Origin: a virus
Length of the DNA stretch: 27,189 bases
IMG/VR virus record: IMGVR_UViG_3300021389_000125
Location: 1-27,189 of that record
Reading direction: 5' to 3' (one strand)
Shown: positions 1 through 7,080 of the stretch, in pieces
How positions within the stretch are numbered: the first letter of the stretch is position 1
Layout: every line of letters starts with the position of its first letter
Notes under the pieces: model-generated
Database searches by the model: none
What the model saw: the letters and a program-made list of their open reading frames with translations, nothing else
Told to the model about the DNA's origin: nothing
Program-made: the position numbers and the translations under genes

Positions 1-1
1 T

Positions 2-352
2 ATGAAGATATTTCTAAGAATAGATGGCTTAGGATTAGCTAAAGCAGGGTTCGTATGTCAACTTACTGCAGGATTAGTAGGTTGTATGGATGTTCATAAT
101 ATAAAAACTTATAACATCAAACCTAACTCACTGATACTAAACAAGAAGTTAACTAGTGAGAAAGGTATATTAAATAACAACAATAAAATAAAGCAGTACA
201 TTACGATCTGTCAAGATTATGGTACAGAAAATCTGTGGAACTCATGGTGTTCAATGATAGCAGCCTCATATCCTAAAGATTTTATTGACGGTAATCATGT
301 ATCAGAAGTTCACTATACTTACTTAACTGGAGAGTTTACTAATGACCTTTGA
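2..352 (+). CDS. Conserved phage protein of unknown function, possibly 5'-truncated by the window edge
   Basis: The frame is open from the second base, so the ATG there may be the true start or an internal Met. It encodes 116 residues. An N-terminal block with AKAGFVCQLTAGLVGCMD (about residues 13-30) and a later block with LWNSWC and VSEVHYTYLTG look like a soluble protein with conserved Gly, Cys and Trp. I recall similar proteins in marine phages, always without a function, and I see no catalytic motif I can name. It ends 16 bases before the preferred start of the DUF932 gene, so the two are probably co-transcribed. Reality of the gene is fairly sure; its function is unknown. Confidence 0.7.
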   Translation: MKIFLRIDGLGLAKAGFVCQLTAGLVGCMDVHNIKTYNIKPNSLILNKKLTSEKGILNNNNKIKQYITICQDYGTENLWNSWCSMIAASYPKDFIDGNHVSEVHYTYLTGEFTNDL

Positions 353-368
353 AACTAGGAGCAATACT

Positions 369-1274
369 ATGGAAAATGTAACACAACAATTCGCTAATAA
401 TATGAATGATTTACATTATGGAAATGCTGATTTTGAAATAGAAATGAAGCCTTTAATGTTTACATCTGATACTTCATTCGGTGTTAAATTAAATGAAGTT
501 AAGAAGAGAGCAGTAGTGAGGGTAGATACTCAAGAGTGTATTGGAGTTGTTGGGCCTCATTACAATGCAGTAACTCATAAAGAAATGATAGATAATCAAC
601 GCGCTATTATTGATCGGAGTTCGCTTGACACTCTTTTTATTGAAGAAAATATTATTACTAATCATAGTGGTTCAAGATGTATTGTTAAACATACTTTACC
701 TCGACAGATGATTAAAACTCCAGACGGAGATACAGCTGCTCTGAGTTTTCTAGCTACTAATAGTTTTGATGGTTCGTTTAGTTTTTTCTTATCAGTAGGT
801 GCTAGGCAGTCTGCTTGTATGAATGGTCAAATCTTTACTAATGATTCTGCAACACTGTATAAATCTAGACATACTAGAAGTTTAGACATTGAGAAGGGTG
901 CTAAAATTATTACTTCAGGAATGGAAGTGATGACTCAACAACAAGAATTGTGGGATGTTTGGTATAATACTCCAGTTAAACAACCTGATGTTTGTAAAAT
1001 ATTTGCAGACACTTTAGGCTTAGATGTTTTTGATAATAAAATAAATAACAATAGAAATTATGTATTCCTTTGGGATATATATCGTGAAAGATACGCTCCT
1101 TCTATGAAGAACAATCTTTGGTCAGTTTATAATACGCTGACTCACTGGGCTACTCATGCTCCTTCTCAAAGAAAGACATCTAGTATGATGAATGTTACTA
1201 AGCTTAGAACAGCGCAAGTAGCTAAAGTTATATCAGATCCTGAAGTATTCTATCGTCAAAAATTGGTGGCATAA
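369..1274 (+). CDS. DUF932-family phage/plasmid protein
   Basis: The protein is 301 residues from the ATG at 369. I prefer this to the in-frame ATG at 342 because AGGAG at 357-361 lies 7 bases upstream of 369, and the earlier start would overlap the preceding gene. The sequence fits the DUF932 (phage/plasmid-like) family: an early ECIGVVGPHYNAVTH block, then DGSFSFFLSVGARQSACMNG, then a helical C-terminal half with conserved Trp and Tyr. The family occurs in many phages and plasmids, its biochemical role is not settled, and some members sit beside recombination genes. Here it heads the early cluster ahead of the small ORFs and the replication genes, which suggests an early DNA-metabolism or host-takeover role. 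That role is inference. Confidence 0.8.
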   Translation: MENVTQQFANNMNDLHYGNADFEIEMKPLMFTSDTSFGVKLNEVKKRAVVRVDTQECIGVVGPHYNAVTHKEMIDNQRAIIDRSSLDTLFIEENIITNHSGSRCIVKHTLPRQMIKTPDGDTAALSFLATNSFDGSFSFFLSVGARQSACMNGQIFTNDSATLYKSRHTRSLDIEKGAKIITSGMEVMTQQQELWDVWYNTPVKQPDVCKIFADTLGLDVFDNKINNNRNYVFLWDIYRERYAPSMKNNLWSVYNTLTHWATHAPSQRKTSSMMNVTKLRTAQVAKVISDPEVFYRQKLVA

Positions 1275-1276
1275 CT

Positions 1277-1387
1277 ATGGATAATAATGTTTGGTTTTAT
1301 ACTTACAAAGTATTCGGAGCTATAGTAATCACTATAGCTTCGTTAATCCTACTAGGGTTAGTAGGTTTATTATTTAGTTTAATATAG
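1277..1387 (+). CDS. 36-residue single-span membrane peptide
   Basis: This small ORF starts 2 bases after the DUF932 stop and ends 8 bases before the next ATG, so it fills the gap exactly. Translation gives a short polar N-terminus (MDNNVWFYTYKVFG) followed by about 20 hydrophobic residues (AIVITIASLILLGLVGLLF), a clear single transmembrane helix. No strong ribosome-binding site precedes it, which fits re-initiation after the upstream gene. Function is unknown; small inner-membrane peptides in early phage regions often modify host membrane processes, but nothing here shows that directly. A chance ORF is possible, but the tight packing and clean helix favour a real gene. Confidence 0.55.
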   Translation: MDNNVWFYTYKVFGAIVITIASLILLGLVGLLFSLI

Positions 1388-1395
1388 GAGGACAT

Positions 1396-1566
1396 ATGAG
1401 AAAACAATTTATTGTTAAAGTTATAGAAACGCATAAGCTATATATAGAAGCTCAAAGCATAGCAGAAGCAAAGCTAATTGCTTGTGATGATTATATTTGG
1501 GATGGTAATTTAAATGCACCTGACAAGTACACTGTAGACTTAGATGTCAAGGAGGTAGATTTCTGA
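1396..1566 (+). CDS. 56-residue protein, DpnD/PcfM-like beta-alpha-beta pattern
   Basis: TAGGAGG at 1385-1391 precedes the ATG, and the stop overlaps the next start (TGATG), so translation is coupled to the following gene. The protein begins RKQFIVKVIETHKLYIEAQS, a predicted strand pair, then IAEAKLIACDDYIW, a helix, then TVDLDVKEVD, a final strand. This strand-strand-helix-strand layout with an 'EA' motif at the helix start resembles small DpnD/PcfM-type phage proteins. The next gene shows the same pattern, suggesting a tandem related pair. Function is unknown. Confidence 0.7.
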   Translation: MRKQFIVKVIETHKLYIEAQSIAEAKLIACDDYIWDGNLNAPDKYTVDLDVKEVDF

Positions 1567-1862
1567 TGACTAAACAACAAAAACTCCGACGCTATCAAAT
1601 ATCCGTGGTTCTTGACAGATTTGTCGATGTTGTAGCTGACAACGAGGAAGAAGCCAAGAGGATTGCACAAGCAAGAATTGATCAGCTTGTTAAAGACCTG
1701 TTGGTCACAAAAGTAAGTGCTTGGGACATGGCAATTGGCGATATGTTTTACCAACCCTTGGGGTCTGTCGAAGAAACGGAGACTGACGATGAAGAGGAGG
1801 CGTGGGGTTGGGCTTTGACATCCAAAGATTATCCAAAGGAAAATGATGAGGAAGACATATGA
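1566..1862 (+). CDS. 98-residue acidic-tailed protein related in pattern to its upstream neighbour
   Basis: The N-terminal half (RRYQISVVLDRFVDVVADN, then EEEAKRIAQARIDQLV) repeats the strand-strand-helix layout of the preceding 56-residue protein. The C-terminal third is very acidic (ETETDDEEEAWGW and NDEEDI at the end). Start and stop overlap both neighbours (TGATG at 1564-1568 and ATGA at 1859-1862), so it belongs to the same operon. Its composition is odd: by hand count 131 of 300 bases in 1561-1860 are G or C (about 44%), against 16 of 60 in 1381-1440 and 17 of 60 in 1921-1980. That suggests a more recent origin from a different genome. Function is unknown; the acidic tail could be a DNA mimic or an interaction tail, which is speculation. 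Confidence 0.75.
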   Translation: MTKQQKLRRYQISVVLDRFVDVVADNEEEAKRIAQARIDQLVKDLLVTKVSAWDMAIGDMFYQPLGSVEETETDDEEEAWGWALTSKDYPKENDEEDI

Positions 1863-2104
1863 GATTTCAAACTCATGGTAAAGGAACCAGTGCTTTTATA
1901 ACTGATGCTTACTACTGGGATTGTGAATGTGAATTTAATTACATCCACCATATTAGTGACTTTGAAAATTGCATTGAATGTGGTGCTGATCCTAACGATC
2001 AACCTAATTCAAGAGTACTTGAAATTGTCAAAGCTTTTGATCCATTTGAAAGAGCGGAACATGAATCTTTACTTCAGAAGGAAGAAGAATATGAATCGAG
2101 ATAA
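1859..2104 (+). CDS. Small Cys-containing protein, possible zinc ribbon
   Basis: The gene encodes 81 residues and starts in an ATGA overlap with the preceding gene, with GAGGAAG just upstream. It carries DCECEF (about 22-27) and, 13 residues after the second Cys, CIECGAD. Together these give a C-x-C...C-x-x-C arrangement that could bind zinc, with two His between. The rest is helical and acidic. I do not recognise the family. It belongs to the small-gene array before the replication block. Confidence 0.65.
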   Translation: MRFQTHGKGTSAFITDAYYWDCECEFNYIHHISDFENCIECGADPNDQPNSRVLEIVKAFDPFERAEHESLLQKEEEYESR

Positions 2105-2237
2105 AGATCCAGTAATGATAGACCTTAATCGTTACCTTATGACTCAAGAGGATGACTATGTATCACCTTTAGAAGCAGAGATAAGGTATCAAGAACACTT
2201 AGCTGATATACATGAAGGAGAACGAGATGACAATTAA
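2091..2237 (+). CDS. 48-residue acidic small protein
   Basis: The frame is open further upstream (from 1905), but that would bury most of the ORF in the preceding gene. The ATG at 2091 has AGAAGGAAGAAG just upstream and a 14-base overlap with the previous stop, which fits the packing of this array. The protein is short, acidic and probably helical (LNRYLMTQEDDYV, PLEAEIRYQEHLADIHEG). No family is recognised. It ends 11 bases inside the next gene. Confidence 0.5.
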   Translation: MNRDKDPVMIDLNRYLMTQEDDYVSPLEAEIRYQEHLADIHEGERDDN

Positions 2238-2403
2238 CAGAGCCTTGCATACTATACTAGATGAAGTTGAAATAGATGAGAACTATTCCGATAATAATAT
2301 AGAATTTACTAGATCATGGAATTATATTCTTGATAGACTAGGTGTATGTTTTGATTCAGAAACTGGAAACTTTATAACTCAAGATACTGGAGATGTAATA
2401 TGA
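2227..2403 (+). CDS. 58-residue acidic small protein of unknown function
   Basis: I place the start at the ATG at 2227 because AAGGAG at 2216-2221 sits 5 bases upstream of it; the in-frame ATG at 2212 overlaps that site. The product is acidic, with a helical N-terminal half (NRALHTILDEVEIDE) and a central FTRSWNYILDRLGVCFD segment. The stop overlaps the next start (ATGA at 2400-2403). No family is recognised, and its role is unknown beyond membership of the early small-gene array. Confidence 0.55.
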   Translation: MTINRALHTILDEVEIDENYSDNNIEFTRSWNYILDRLGVCFDSETGNFITQDTGDVI

Positions 2404-2579
2404 AGACTCAAAGGAACGTCCAATCTATTGAAGATAAAGATCAACAAAGGTCAGAGATTAGACAACATACAATAGATTATTTAAACTCTGGCGGTAAGAT
2501 AACTGAGTGTCCACCATGTGATTACTCTTTTGTTTGGACAAATAAATTTAACAAAAGCAATTCAAGGAAACCAAAATGA
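2400..2579 (+). CDS. 59-residue small protein with CPPC motif
   Basis: The ATG at 2400 overlaps the preceding stop, and the TGA at 2577 overlaps the following ATG at 2576, so it is coupled on both sides. The protein has a charged, helical N-terminus and a CPPC pair (residues 37-40) in a TECPPCDYSF context, followed by a basic tail (NKSNSRKPK). CPPC can be a redox or half zinc-binding site; only two Cys are present, so a full zinc site would need a dimer. The family is unknown. Confidence 0.5.
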   Translation: MKTQRNVQSIEDKDQQRSEIRQHTIDYLNSGGKITECPPCDYSFVWTNKFNKSNSRKPK

Positions 2580-2710
2580 CTATTTCATGGGCAGTATTTT
2601 TTGTTTTAATCGCTATAAACATAGCAGTATGGTTGCTAATAAGCATACATTTAGATGAGAGATGGGTTGAGATAAAGAAGCTAACTGATTATAAGAAAAG
2701 GAATTTATAA
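2576..2710 (+). CDS. 44-residue single-span membrane peptide
   Basis: It overlaps the preceding stop (ATGA). It encodes about 22 hydrophobic residues from the start (ISWAVFFVLIAINIAVWLLI), then a charged, mostly basic cytoplasmic-type tail (DERWVEIKKLTDYKKRN). This predicts one transmembrane helix with the C-terminal side rich in Lys and Arg, hence probably cytoplasmic. It is the second one-helix peptide in the early array. Function is unknown. Confidence 0.5.
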   Translation: MTISWAVFFVLIAINIAVWLLISIHLDERWVEIKKLTDYKKRNL

Positions 2711-2712
2711 TA

Positions 2713-2874
2713 ATGCGTAGAAAATCGCCACATGAGTTACGAAATAAAAATAACTTTGTAGCTAAACACGCTTGTAAATTCAACAAATCTATGGTACAAT
2801 CTAATAAATATAAAGAAACTAAAAACGGATATGAGAAACACAAAAAGAATAAATATAATAAAGATAATGTTTAA
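2713..2874 (+). CDS. 53-residue Lys/Asn-rich basic protein
   Basis: The ATG follows the previous stop by 2 bases. The protein is strongly basic, with many Lys, Asn and Tyr, opening RRKSPHELRNKNNFVAKHA and ending KHKKNKYNKDNV. Such composition suggests nucleic-acid binding, but no fold is recognised. It is the last gene of the small-gene array, 39 bases before the SSB gene, and a sigma70-like promoter sequence lies inside its 3' half. Confidence 0.5.
   Translation: MRRKSPHELRNKNNFVAKHACKFNKSMVQSNKYKETKNGYEKHKKNKYNKDNV
2772..2800 (+). promoter_or_regulatory. Possible sigma70-type promoter ahead of the SSB gene
   Basis: TTGTAA (2772-2777; 4 of 6 to TTGACA) and TACAAT (2795-2800; 5 of 6 to TATAAT) are separated by exactly 17 bases. 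It would start transcription near 2807, about 107 bases before the SSB start. Such matches arise by chance in AT-rich DNA, so this is a candidate only. Confidence 0.3.
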
Positions 2875-2913
2875 CAACGGTTTAACAACAACATACCTAT
2901 GGAGGTATACACA

Positions 2914-3345
2914 ATGGCAGTACTTAAAAATCGTCCACTAGTTTGGGCTTCAATCACTGTACCTAACACTACTTATGAGCCAGTATATTCGGTGAATGTT
3001 ATAGTAGATGACGCTACAGCAAAAGACTTTGAATCCAGAGGCTTTAAGATAAAGCAGATGGAAGAGGGTCCGGCAGTTGTAGTTAAGCGTAAGGTCAATG
3101 GTCCTAATGGATTGATCAGACCTGCACCAAAACTATTTGATAAGTCTAAGCAAGAGATAGATGTATCAGTTGGTAATGGTTCGGTTGGTAATGTTCAATA
3201 CAAGGAGTGGGAAGTTACACGACAGGGCCAGACTTACAAGGGTCTTGATTTACAGGCTGTTCAGATACTTGATCTAGTCACATACAATCAAGCAGGAGAT
3301 GAGTTTAACGTAGAAGAATCACTTGAGGAGGAAGATGAACTATGA
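2914..3345 (+). CDS. Single-stranded DNA-binding protein, T7 gp2.5-like
   Basis: The start is the ATG at 2914, because GGAGG at 2901-2905 lies 8 bases before it; the in-frame ATG at 2899 overlaps that site. The product is 143 residues. It has a compact beta-rich body (SVNVIVDDATAKDFESRGFKI, then AVVVKRKVNG, then GLDLQAVQILDLVTY) and a very acidic C-terminal tail (EFNVEESLEEEDEL), the hallmark of phage SSBs such as gp2.5. That tail contacts the polymerase and helicase. By family knowledge it coats single strands during replication and recombination. Its place directly upstream of primase and polymerase supports the call. The body is too diverged for full certainty. Confidence 0.75.
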   Translation: MAVLKNRPLVWASITVPNTTYEPVYSVNVIVDDATAKDFESRGFKIKQMEEGPAVVVKRKVNGPNGLIRPAPKLFDKSKQEIDVSVGNGSVGNVQYKEWEVTRQGQTYKGLDLQAVQILDLVTYNQAGDEFNVEESLEEEDEL

Positions 3346-3647
3346 GTAAATATCCTGATGGAATATTCAGGAGTGACGAGGGAGACTTTGATGTCTCCCT
3401 TTTTACTTCCGAAGGTAAACTAAAATTTAGGTTAGCGCAGAAAGCTTTGAGAGAACTGGGCGATCTTAGTGATAGGGTAATGATTCAGAGAGAAGCTTTA
3501 CAAGCTTTGAGAACTGACATCATGGACTTAGAATGTAATCTAGATACTAAGATTATAGCTGAGAGAGCAAGGACTGAGGATGGTAAGTTTATTGCTGATG
3601 ATCCTGATACACCAGATGTAAACGAAGCCTATGTTAAAATTGAATAA
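3342..3647 (+). CDS. 101-residue helical protein of unknown function
   Basis: The ATG overlaps the SSB stop (ATGA), with GAGGAGGAAG just upstream. The N-terminus is acidic (YPDGIFRSDEGDFDV). Residues about 27-78 form one long helix with heptad-like spacing (ALRELGDLSDRVMIQREALQ and onward), so a coiled coil is likely. The coding sequence contains a strong terminator-like hairpin within its first 21 codons, which may keep its level, and that of primase and polymerase, below that of SSB. No family is recognised. It lies between SSB and primase and is probably part of the replication operon. Confidence 0.7.
   Translation: MSKYPDGIFRSDEGDFDVSLFTSEGKLKFRLAQKALRELGDLSDRVMIQREALQALRTDIMDLECNLDTKIIAERARTEDGKFIADDPDTPDVNEAYVKIE
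3379..3404 (+). terminator. Intrinsic terminator/attenuator-like hairpin inside the gene after SSB
   Basis: A perfect 8-base-pair stem (AGGGAGAC at 3379-3386 and GTCTCCCT at 3393-3400) with a 6-base loop TTTGAT is followed directly by a T-run (3400-3404). It is GC-rich in an AT-rich region and has the classic rho-independent layout. It lies 34 bases after the SSB stop, inside the next reading frame, so it would act as a partial terminator. Confidence 0.6.
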
Positions 3648-3659
3648 GAGGAATAGCCA

Positions 3660-5321
3660 ATGGCATTTGCCAAATTTCATTTGCCCTGTCCTGAGTGTGG
3701 AGGCAGTGATCCTGTCTCCATTAATGAAGATGGATCGGGGCATTGCTTTAGTTGTAACAAACATTTCAGAGACTATGAAGGGGCTTGTAATGGTGGAACA
3801 TCAACAGCCCCACCCCCTGTAGATATAAAACAATATAGGAACAATGCTATGAACCATGCAGAAGGAGAGTTTATAGCCCTAACAGATCGTGGTATATCTT
3901 TAGAGTCTGCCAAAGCCTTTGGGGTTAAGGCAGTAAAAGATTATAAAGGTAATATAATAAAGCATCTCTATCCTTACTATGTAGCCAATGAAATTGTAGG
4001 TTACAAAGTAAGAGAACAAAACAAGATGTTCACATGGAAAGGTAGTGGACAGGACAGCGGTTTATTTGGCGAGCAACTCTGGCCTTCTGGTGGTAAGTTT
4101 ATCACTCTTGTTGAAGGGGAGTGTGATGCAATGGCAGCTTATGAATTGCTTGGTTCCAAATGGCCTGTAGTTTCTATTAAGAATGGGGCTTCCGCTGCAG
4201 TCAAAGATGCTAGACAATCGCTAGAGTTTCTAGAGCAATACGATAATGTAGTTATAAACTTTGATAATGATAAGGCAGGTAAAGAAGCTGCCAAGAAAGT
4301 AGCTACATTATTAACTCCCGGAAAAGCTAAGATAGTTAACTTACCTGATGAGTTCAAAGATGCTAATGATATGTTACGCAAAGGGCAGAGGTCTGCTCAT
4401 GCTTATACATCAGCTTGGTGGAACGCAAAGATATATACTCCAAGTGGTGTACTCAATGCTAAAGATCTTAAAGATAAATACTTTAACAGAGAGACTAAAG
4501 AATCTGTACCTTATCCGTGGGAAGGATTAAACAAAAAGCTGTATGGTCTTAGAGCAGGAGAGCTTGTTACTTTAACAGGTGGTACTGGTCTAGGTAAATC
4601 TAGTATCACTAGAGAGCTAGAGCATTGGCTAATCACAAACACTGAGGACAACGTAGGTATTGTAGCTTTAGAAGAGCATGACATGAGGACACTTGACTGT
4701 CTGATGTCTATAGAAGCTAATGATAGGCTATATGTAGACCATGTTAGAGAAGCCCATGACCCACAATATCTTAAGGATATATACAATAGGATATATGATA
4801 ACGGCAGGGTCTGGATTCATGCTCACTTCGGGGCCAATGATATAGATGCTATCTTCAGTAAGATTAGATTTATGATCATAGGCTGTGGCTGTAAGTGGGT
4901 AGTGGTTGATCATTTACATATGCTTGTATCCTCATCAACTGAGGGGGATGAGCGCAGAACTATTGATAGTATTATGACTAGGCTTCGATCCATTGTGGAA
5001 GAAACAGGGGCAGGGATGATACTAGTTTCTCATTTGCGTAGAGTAGAAGGCAACAGAGGGCATGAGAATGGGGTTACTGTAGGGCTTAATCACTTGCGAG
5101 GCTCTCAGTCTATTGCTCAGTTGTCTGATTGTGTTATAGCTTTAGAACGTAACCAACAATCCGATGATCCTATAGAAGCTCAGACAACTCATCTGCGTGT
5201 ACTTAAATCTAGATATACTGGTGATGTAGGAATGGCTACCCATTTGCTATACAATCAGGATACTGGTAGGCTATCAGAAGTAGATTCTCAAGATTATATA
5301 GATGATGGAGAAGAGCTATGA
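3660..5321 (+). CDS. DNA primase/helicase, T7 gp4-like
   Basis: This 553-residue protein makes RNA primers and unwinds DNA at the phage fork. An N-terminal zinc site uses C10, C13, C29 and C32 with the same spacing as T7 gp4. The TOPRIM primase core shows LVEGECDAM (E152/E154) and FDNDKAG (D202, D204). The RecA-like SF4 helicase has Walker A GGTGLGKSS (307-315), Walker B WVVVDHLH with D417, and HLRGSQSIAQLSD (478-490) with the probable arginine finger R480. The tail is acidic (DYIDDGEEL), as in gp4, where it binds the polymerase. Length is close to gp4 (566). AGAGG at 3646-3650 precedes the ATG. The stop overlaps the polymerase start by 4 bases. Confidence 0.96.
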   Translation: MAFAKFHLPCPECGGSDPVSINEDGSGHCFSCNKHFRDYEGACNGGTSTAPPPVDIKQYRNNAMNHAEGEFIALTDRGISLESAKAFGVKAVKDYKGNIIKHLYPYYVANEIVGYKVREQNKMFTWKGSGQDSGLFGEQLWPSGGKFITLVEGECDAMAAYELLGSKWPVVSIKNGASAAVKDARQSLEFLEQYDNVVINFDNDKAGKEAAKKVATLLTPGKAKIVNLPDEFKDANDMLRKGQRSAHAYTSAWWNAKIYTPSGVLNAKDLKDKYFNRETKESVPYPWEGLNKKLYGLRAGELVTLTGGTGLGKSSITRELEHWLITNTEDNVGIVALEEHDMRTLDCLMSIEANDRLYVDHVREAHDPQYLKDIYNRIYDNGRVWIHAHFGANDIDAIFSKIRFMIIGCGCKWVVVDHLHMLVSSSTEGDERRTIDSIMTRLRSIVEETGAGMILVSHLRRVEGNRGHENGVTVGLNHLRGSQSIAQLSDCVIALERNQQSDDPIEAQTTHLRVLKSRYTGDVGMATHLLYNQDTGRLSEVDSQDYIDDGEEL

Positions 5322-7066
5322 GTTCCTTAGTATTCGACGTAGAAACTGACGGTCTAGATGCTACAAAGATATGGTGTCTAAGTACTTGTGATACTAGCAC
5401 AGAGGAGTTGAACTCTTACTATGGCAACACATTACAAGAAGGACTTAGTAAGTTACAGGAGGCTGACAAACTTATTGGTCACAACATTATAGGCTTTGAC
5501 ATTCCTGTCATTCATAAGCTTACTGGCATTGATCTATCTGCTAAACCATTAGTAGATACCTTAGTGTTGTCTCGTTTATTCAACCCAGTTCGGGAAGGCA
5601 ATCATGGTCTAGAATCATGGGGCTTTAGACTAAAGTTTCCTAAGATTGAGTTTGATGATTATGGACACTTTTCTCAGGAGATGGTGACATACTGTGAGAG
5701 GGATGTACTACTAAACAAAAGAGTGTACGATGCTCTTAGCAAAGAGAAGCAGGGGTTCTCTAGAGATTCTATAAACTTAGAACAGAACATTGCCGGTATC
5801 TTAAACAAGCAAAGAGAGAAGGGCTTTCTACTTGATGTTAAACATGCCTGTCTATTACTTGCTACATTAAAAGATAAGCTCGATGCTACTGTTGCAGAAG
5901 TACATAAGGAATTTAAACCTGAAGAACATACTCTGATATTATATCCTGTTAAAACTGGTGCAGGTAAACTATCTAAGATGGCTGTTAATTCCGAAGGGGT
6001 TAAGTATAGATTAAATTCTGATGAGTACGATGCCCTGAATGAGCAGGATGAAATAAAAAGAATAAGCCGTACAGAGTTTAACTTAGGCTCACGTAAACAG
6101 ATTGGCGAATACTTAAAGAAGTTTGGTTGGAAGCCAACTAAGTTTACGCCTACTGGTCAACCTATTGTAGATGAGGGTACTCTTAAAAGAATAAAAGATA
6201 TACCTCAAGCTACGCTTATCGCTGACTATCTTATGTATCAGAAAAGAATAGCACAGATAAAATCTTGGATAGATAATATAGATAGTATAGATAGGGTACA
6301 TGGTTTTGTGAATCCCAATGGTACAATCACAGGAAGGATGACTCATAGAGAACCTAACCTTGCTCAAGTACCTAACTCTAATGCTCCTTATGGGACAGAG
6401 TGTCGTGCTTGTTGGACAGTACCCAAAGATTATAATCTAGTAGGCATTGATGCCTCTGGATTAGAACTAAGAATGCTTGCTCACTATATGGATAATGAGG
6501 ACTTTACTAATGAAATTTTACATGGGGATATACACACCGCTAATCAAAACCTTGCAGGACTTGAATCAAGAAATCAGGCGAAGACATTCATCTATGCCTT
6601 TATATACGGAGCAGGAAATGAAAAGTTGGGAACAGTGGTTGGAGGAGGCAAACAAGATGGTCAAAGACTTAAACAACGTTTCCTCGATAATCTCCCATCA
6701 CTTAAACATCTCAAAGATAGAGTTACAAGAGCATCAGCTAAAGGCTTCATTAAAGGATTAGATGGTAGGAAGATATACATTAGGTCAGCACACTCAGCCC
6801 TCAATGCTTTATTGCAGGGCGGTGGCAGTATCGTAATGAAGAAAGCATTAGAGCTACTTAACAGTTACATTATAGACAATGATTTAGATGCCCACTTTGT
6901 AGCTAACATACATGATGAATGGCAGATAGAAGTTATAAAGAAAGATGCTAAACTTGTAGGTGAACTAGGTATAAAGGCAATACAAAACGCAGGACTTGCT
7001 TTCAATATGAAGTGTCCTTTAGATGGTGAATATCATGTAGGAAATAACTGGAGTGAAACACATTAA
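5318..7066 (+). CDS. DNA polymerase, Pol I family (T7 gp5-like) with 3'-5' exonuclease
   Basis: This 582-residue replicative polymerase has an intact N-terminal proofreading domain: Exo I FDVETDG (D7, E9), Exo II HNIIGFD (D61) and Exo III YCERD (Y125, D129). The polymerase domain has GRMTHREPNLAQVP (339-352), motif A GIDASGLELRMLAH (D378), motif B RNQAKTFIYAFIYGAG (R418, K422, Y426) and motif C HDEWQIE (H532, D533). It is shorter than T7 gp5 (704), mainly because the exonuclease domain and thumb insertions are smaller. The residue equivalent to E. coli Pol I 762 is Tyr, as in T7. It is translationally coupled to primase (ATGA). It probably works with SSB and a processivity factor; T7 uses host thioredoxin. 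Confidence 0.96.
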   Translation: MSSLVFDVETDGLDATKIWCLSTCDTSTEELNSYYGNTLQEGLSKLQEADKLIGHNIIGFDIPVIHKLTGIDLSAKPLVDTLVLSRLFNPVREGNHGLESWGFRLKFPKIEFDDYGHFSQEMVTYCERDVLLNKRVYDALSKEKQGFSRDSINLEQNIAGILNKQREKGFLLDVKHACLLLATLKDKLDATVAEVHKEFKPEEHTLILYPVKTGAGKLSKMAVNSEGVKYRLNSDEYDALNEQDEIKRISRTEFNLGSRKQIGEYLKKFGWKPTKFTPTGQPIVDEGTLKRIKDIPQATLIADYLMYQKRIAQIKSWIDNIDSIDRVHGFVNPNGTITGRMTHREPNLAQVPNSNAPYGTECRACWTVPKDYNLVGIDASGLELRMLAHYMDNEDFTNEILHGDIHTANQNLAGLESRNQAKTFIYAFIYGAGNEKLGTVVGGGKQDGQRLKQRFLDNLPSLKHLKDRVTRASAKGFIKGLDGRKIYIRSAHSALNALLQGGGSIVMKKALELLNSYIIDNDLDAHFVANIHDEWQIEVIKKDAKLVGELGIKAIQNAGLAFNMKCPLDGEYHVGNNWSETH

Positions 7067-7080
7067 TAAGGAGAAAAGTT

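Noticed and set aside
342-368. Earlier ATG for the DUF932 gene
   Set aside because: It would overlap the upstream gene and swallow the AGGAG that is well placed for the ATG at 369.
1491-1754. 87-codon ORF on the - strand across two small early genes
   Set aside because: It is antisense to two tightly coupled + strand genes, has no ribosome-binding site and no recognisable motif.
1905-2237. 110-codon reading of the small acidic gene
   Set aside because: The upstream 62 codons overlap a better-supported gene and read as unlikely low-complexity hydrophobic protein; the ATG at 2091 with AGAAGGAAGAAG upstream is preferred.
2899-2913. Earlier ATG for SSB
   Set aside because: It overlaps the GGAGG ribosome-binding site that serves the ATG at 2914.
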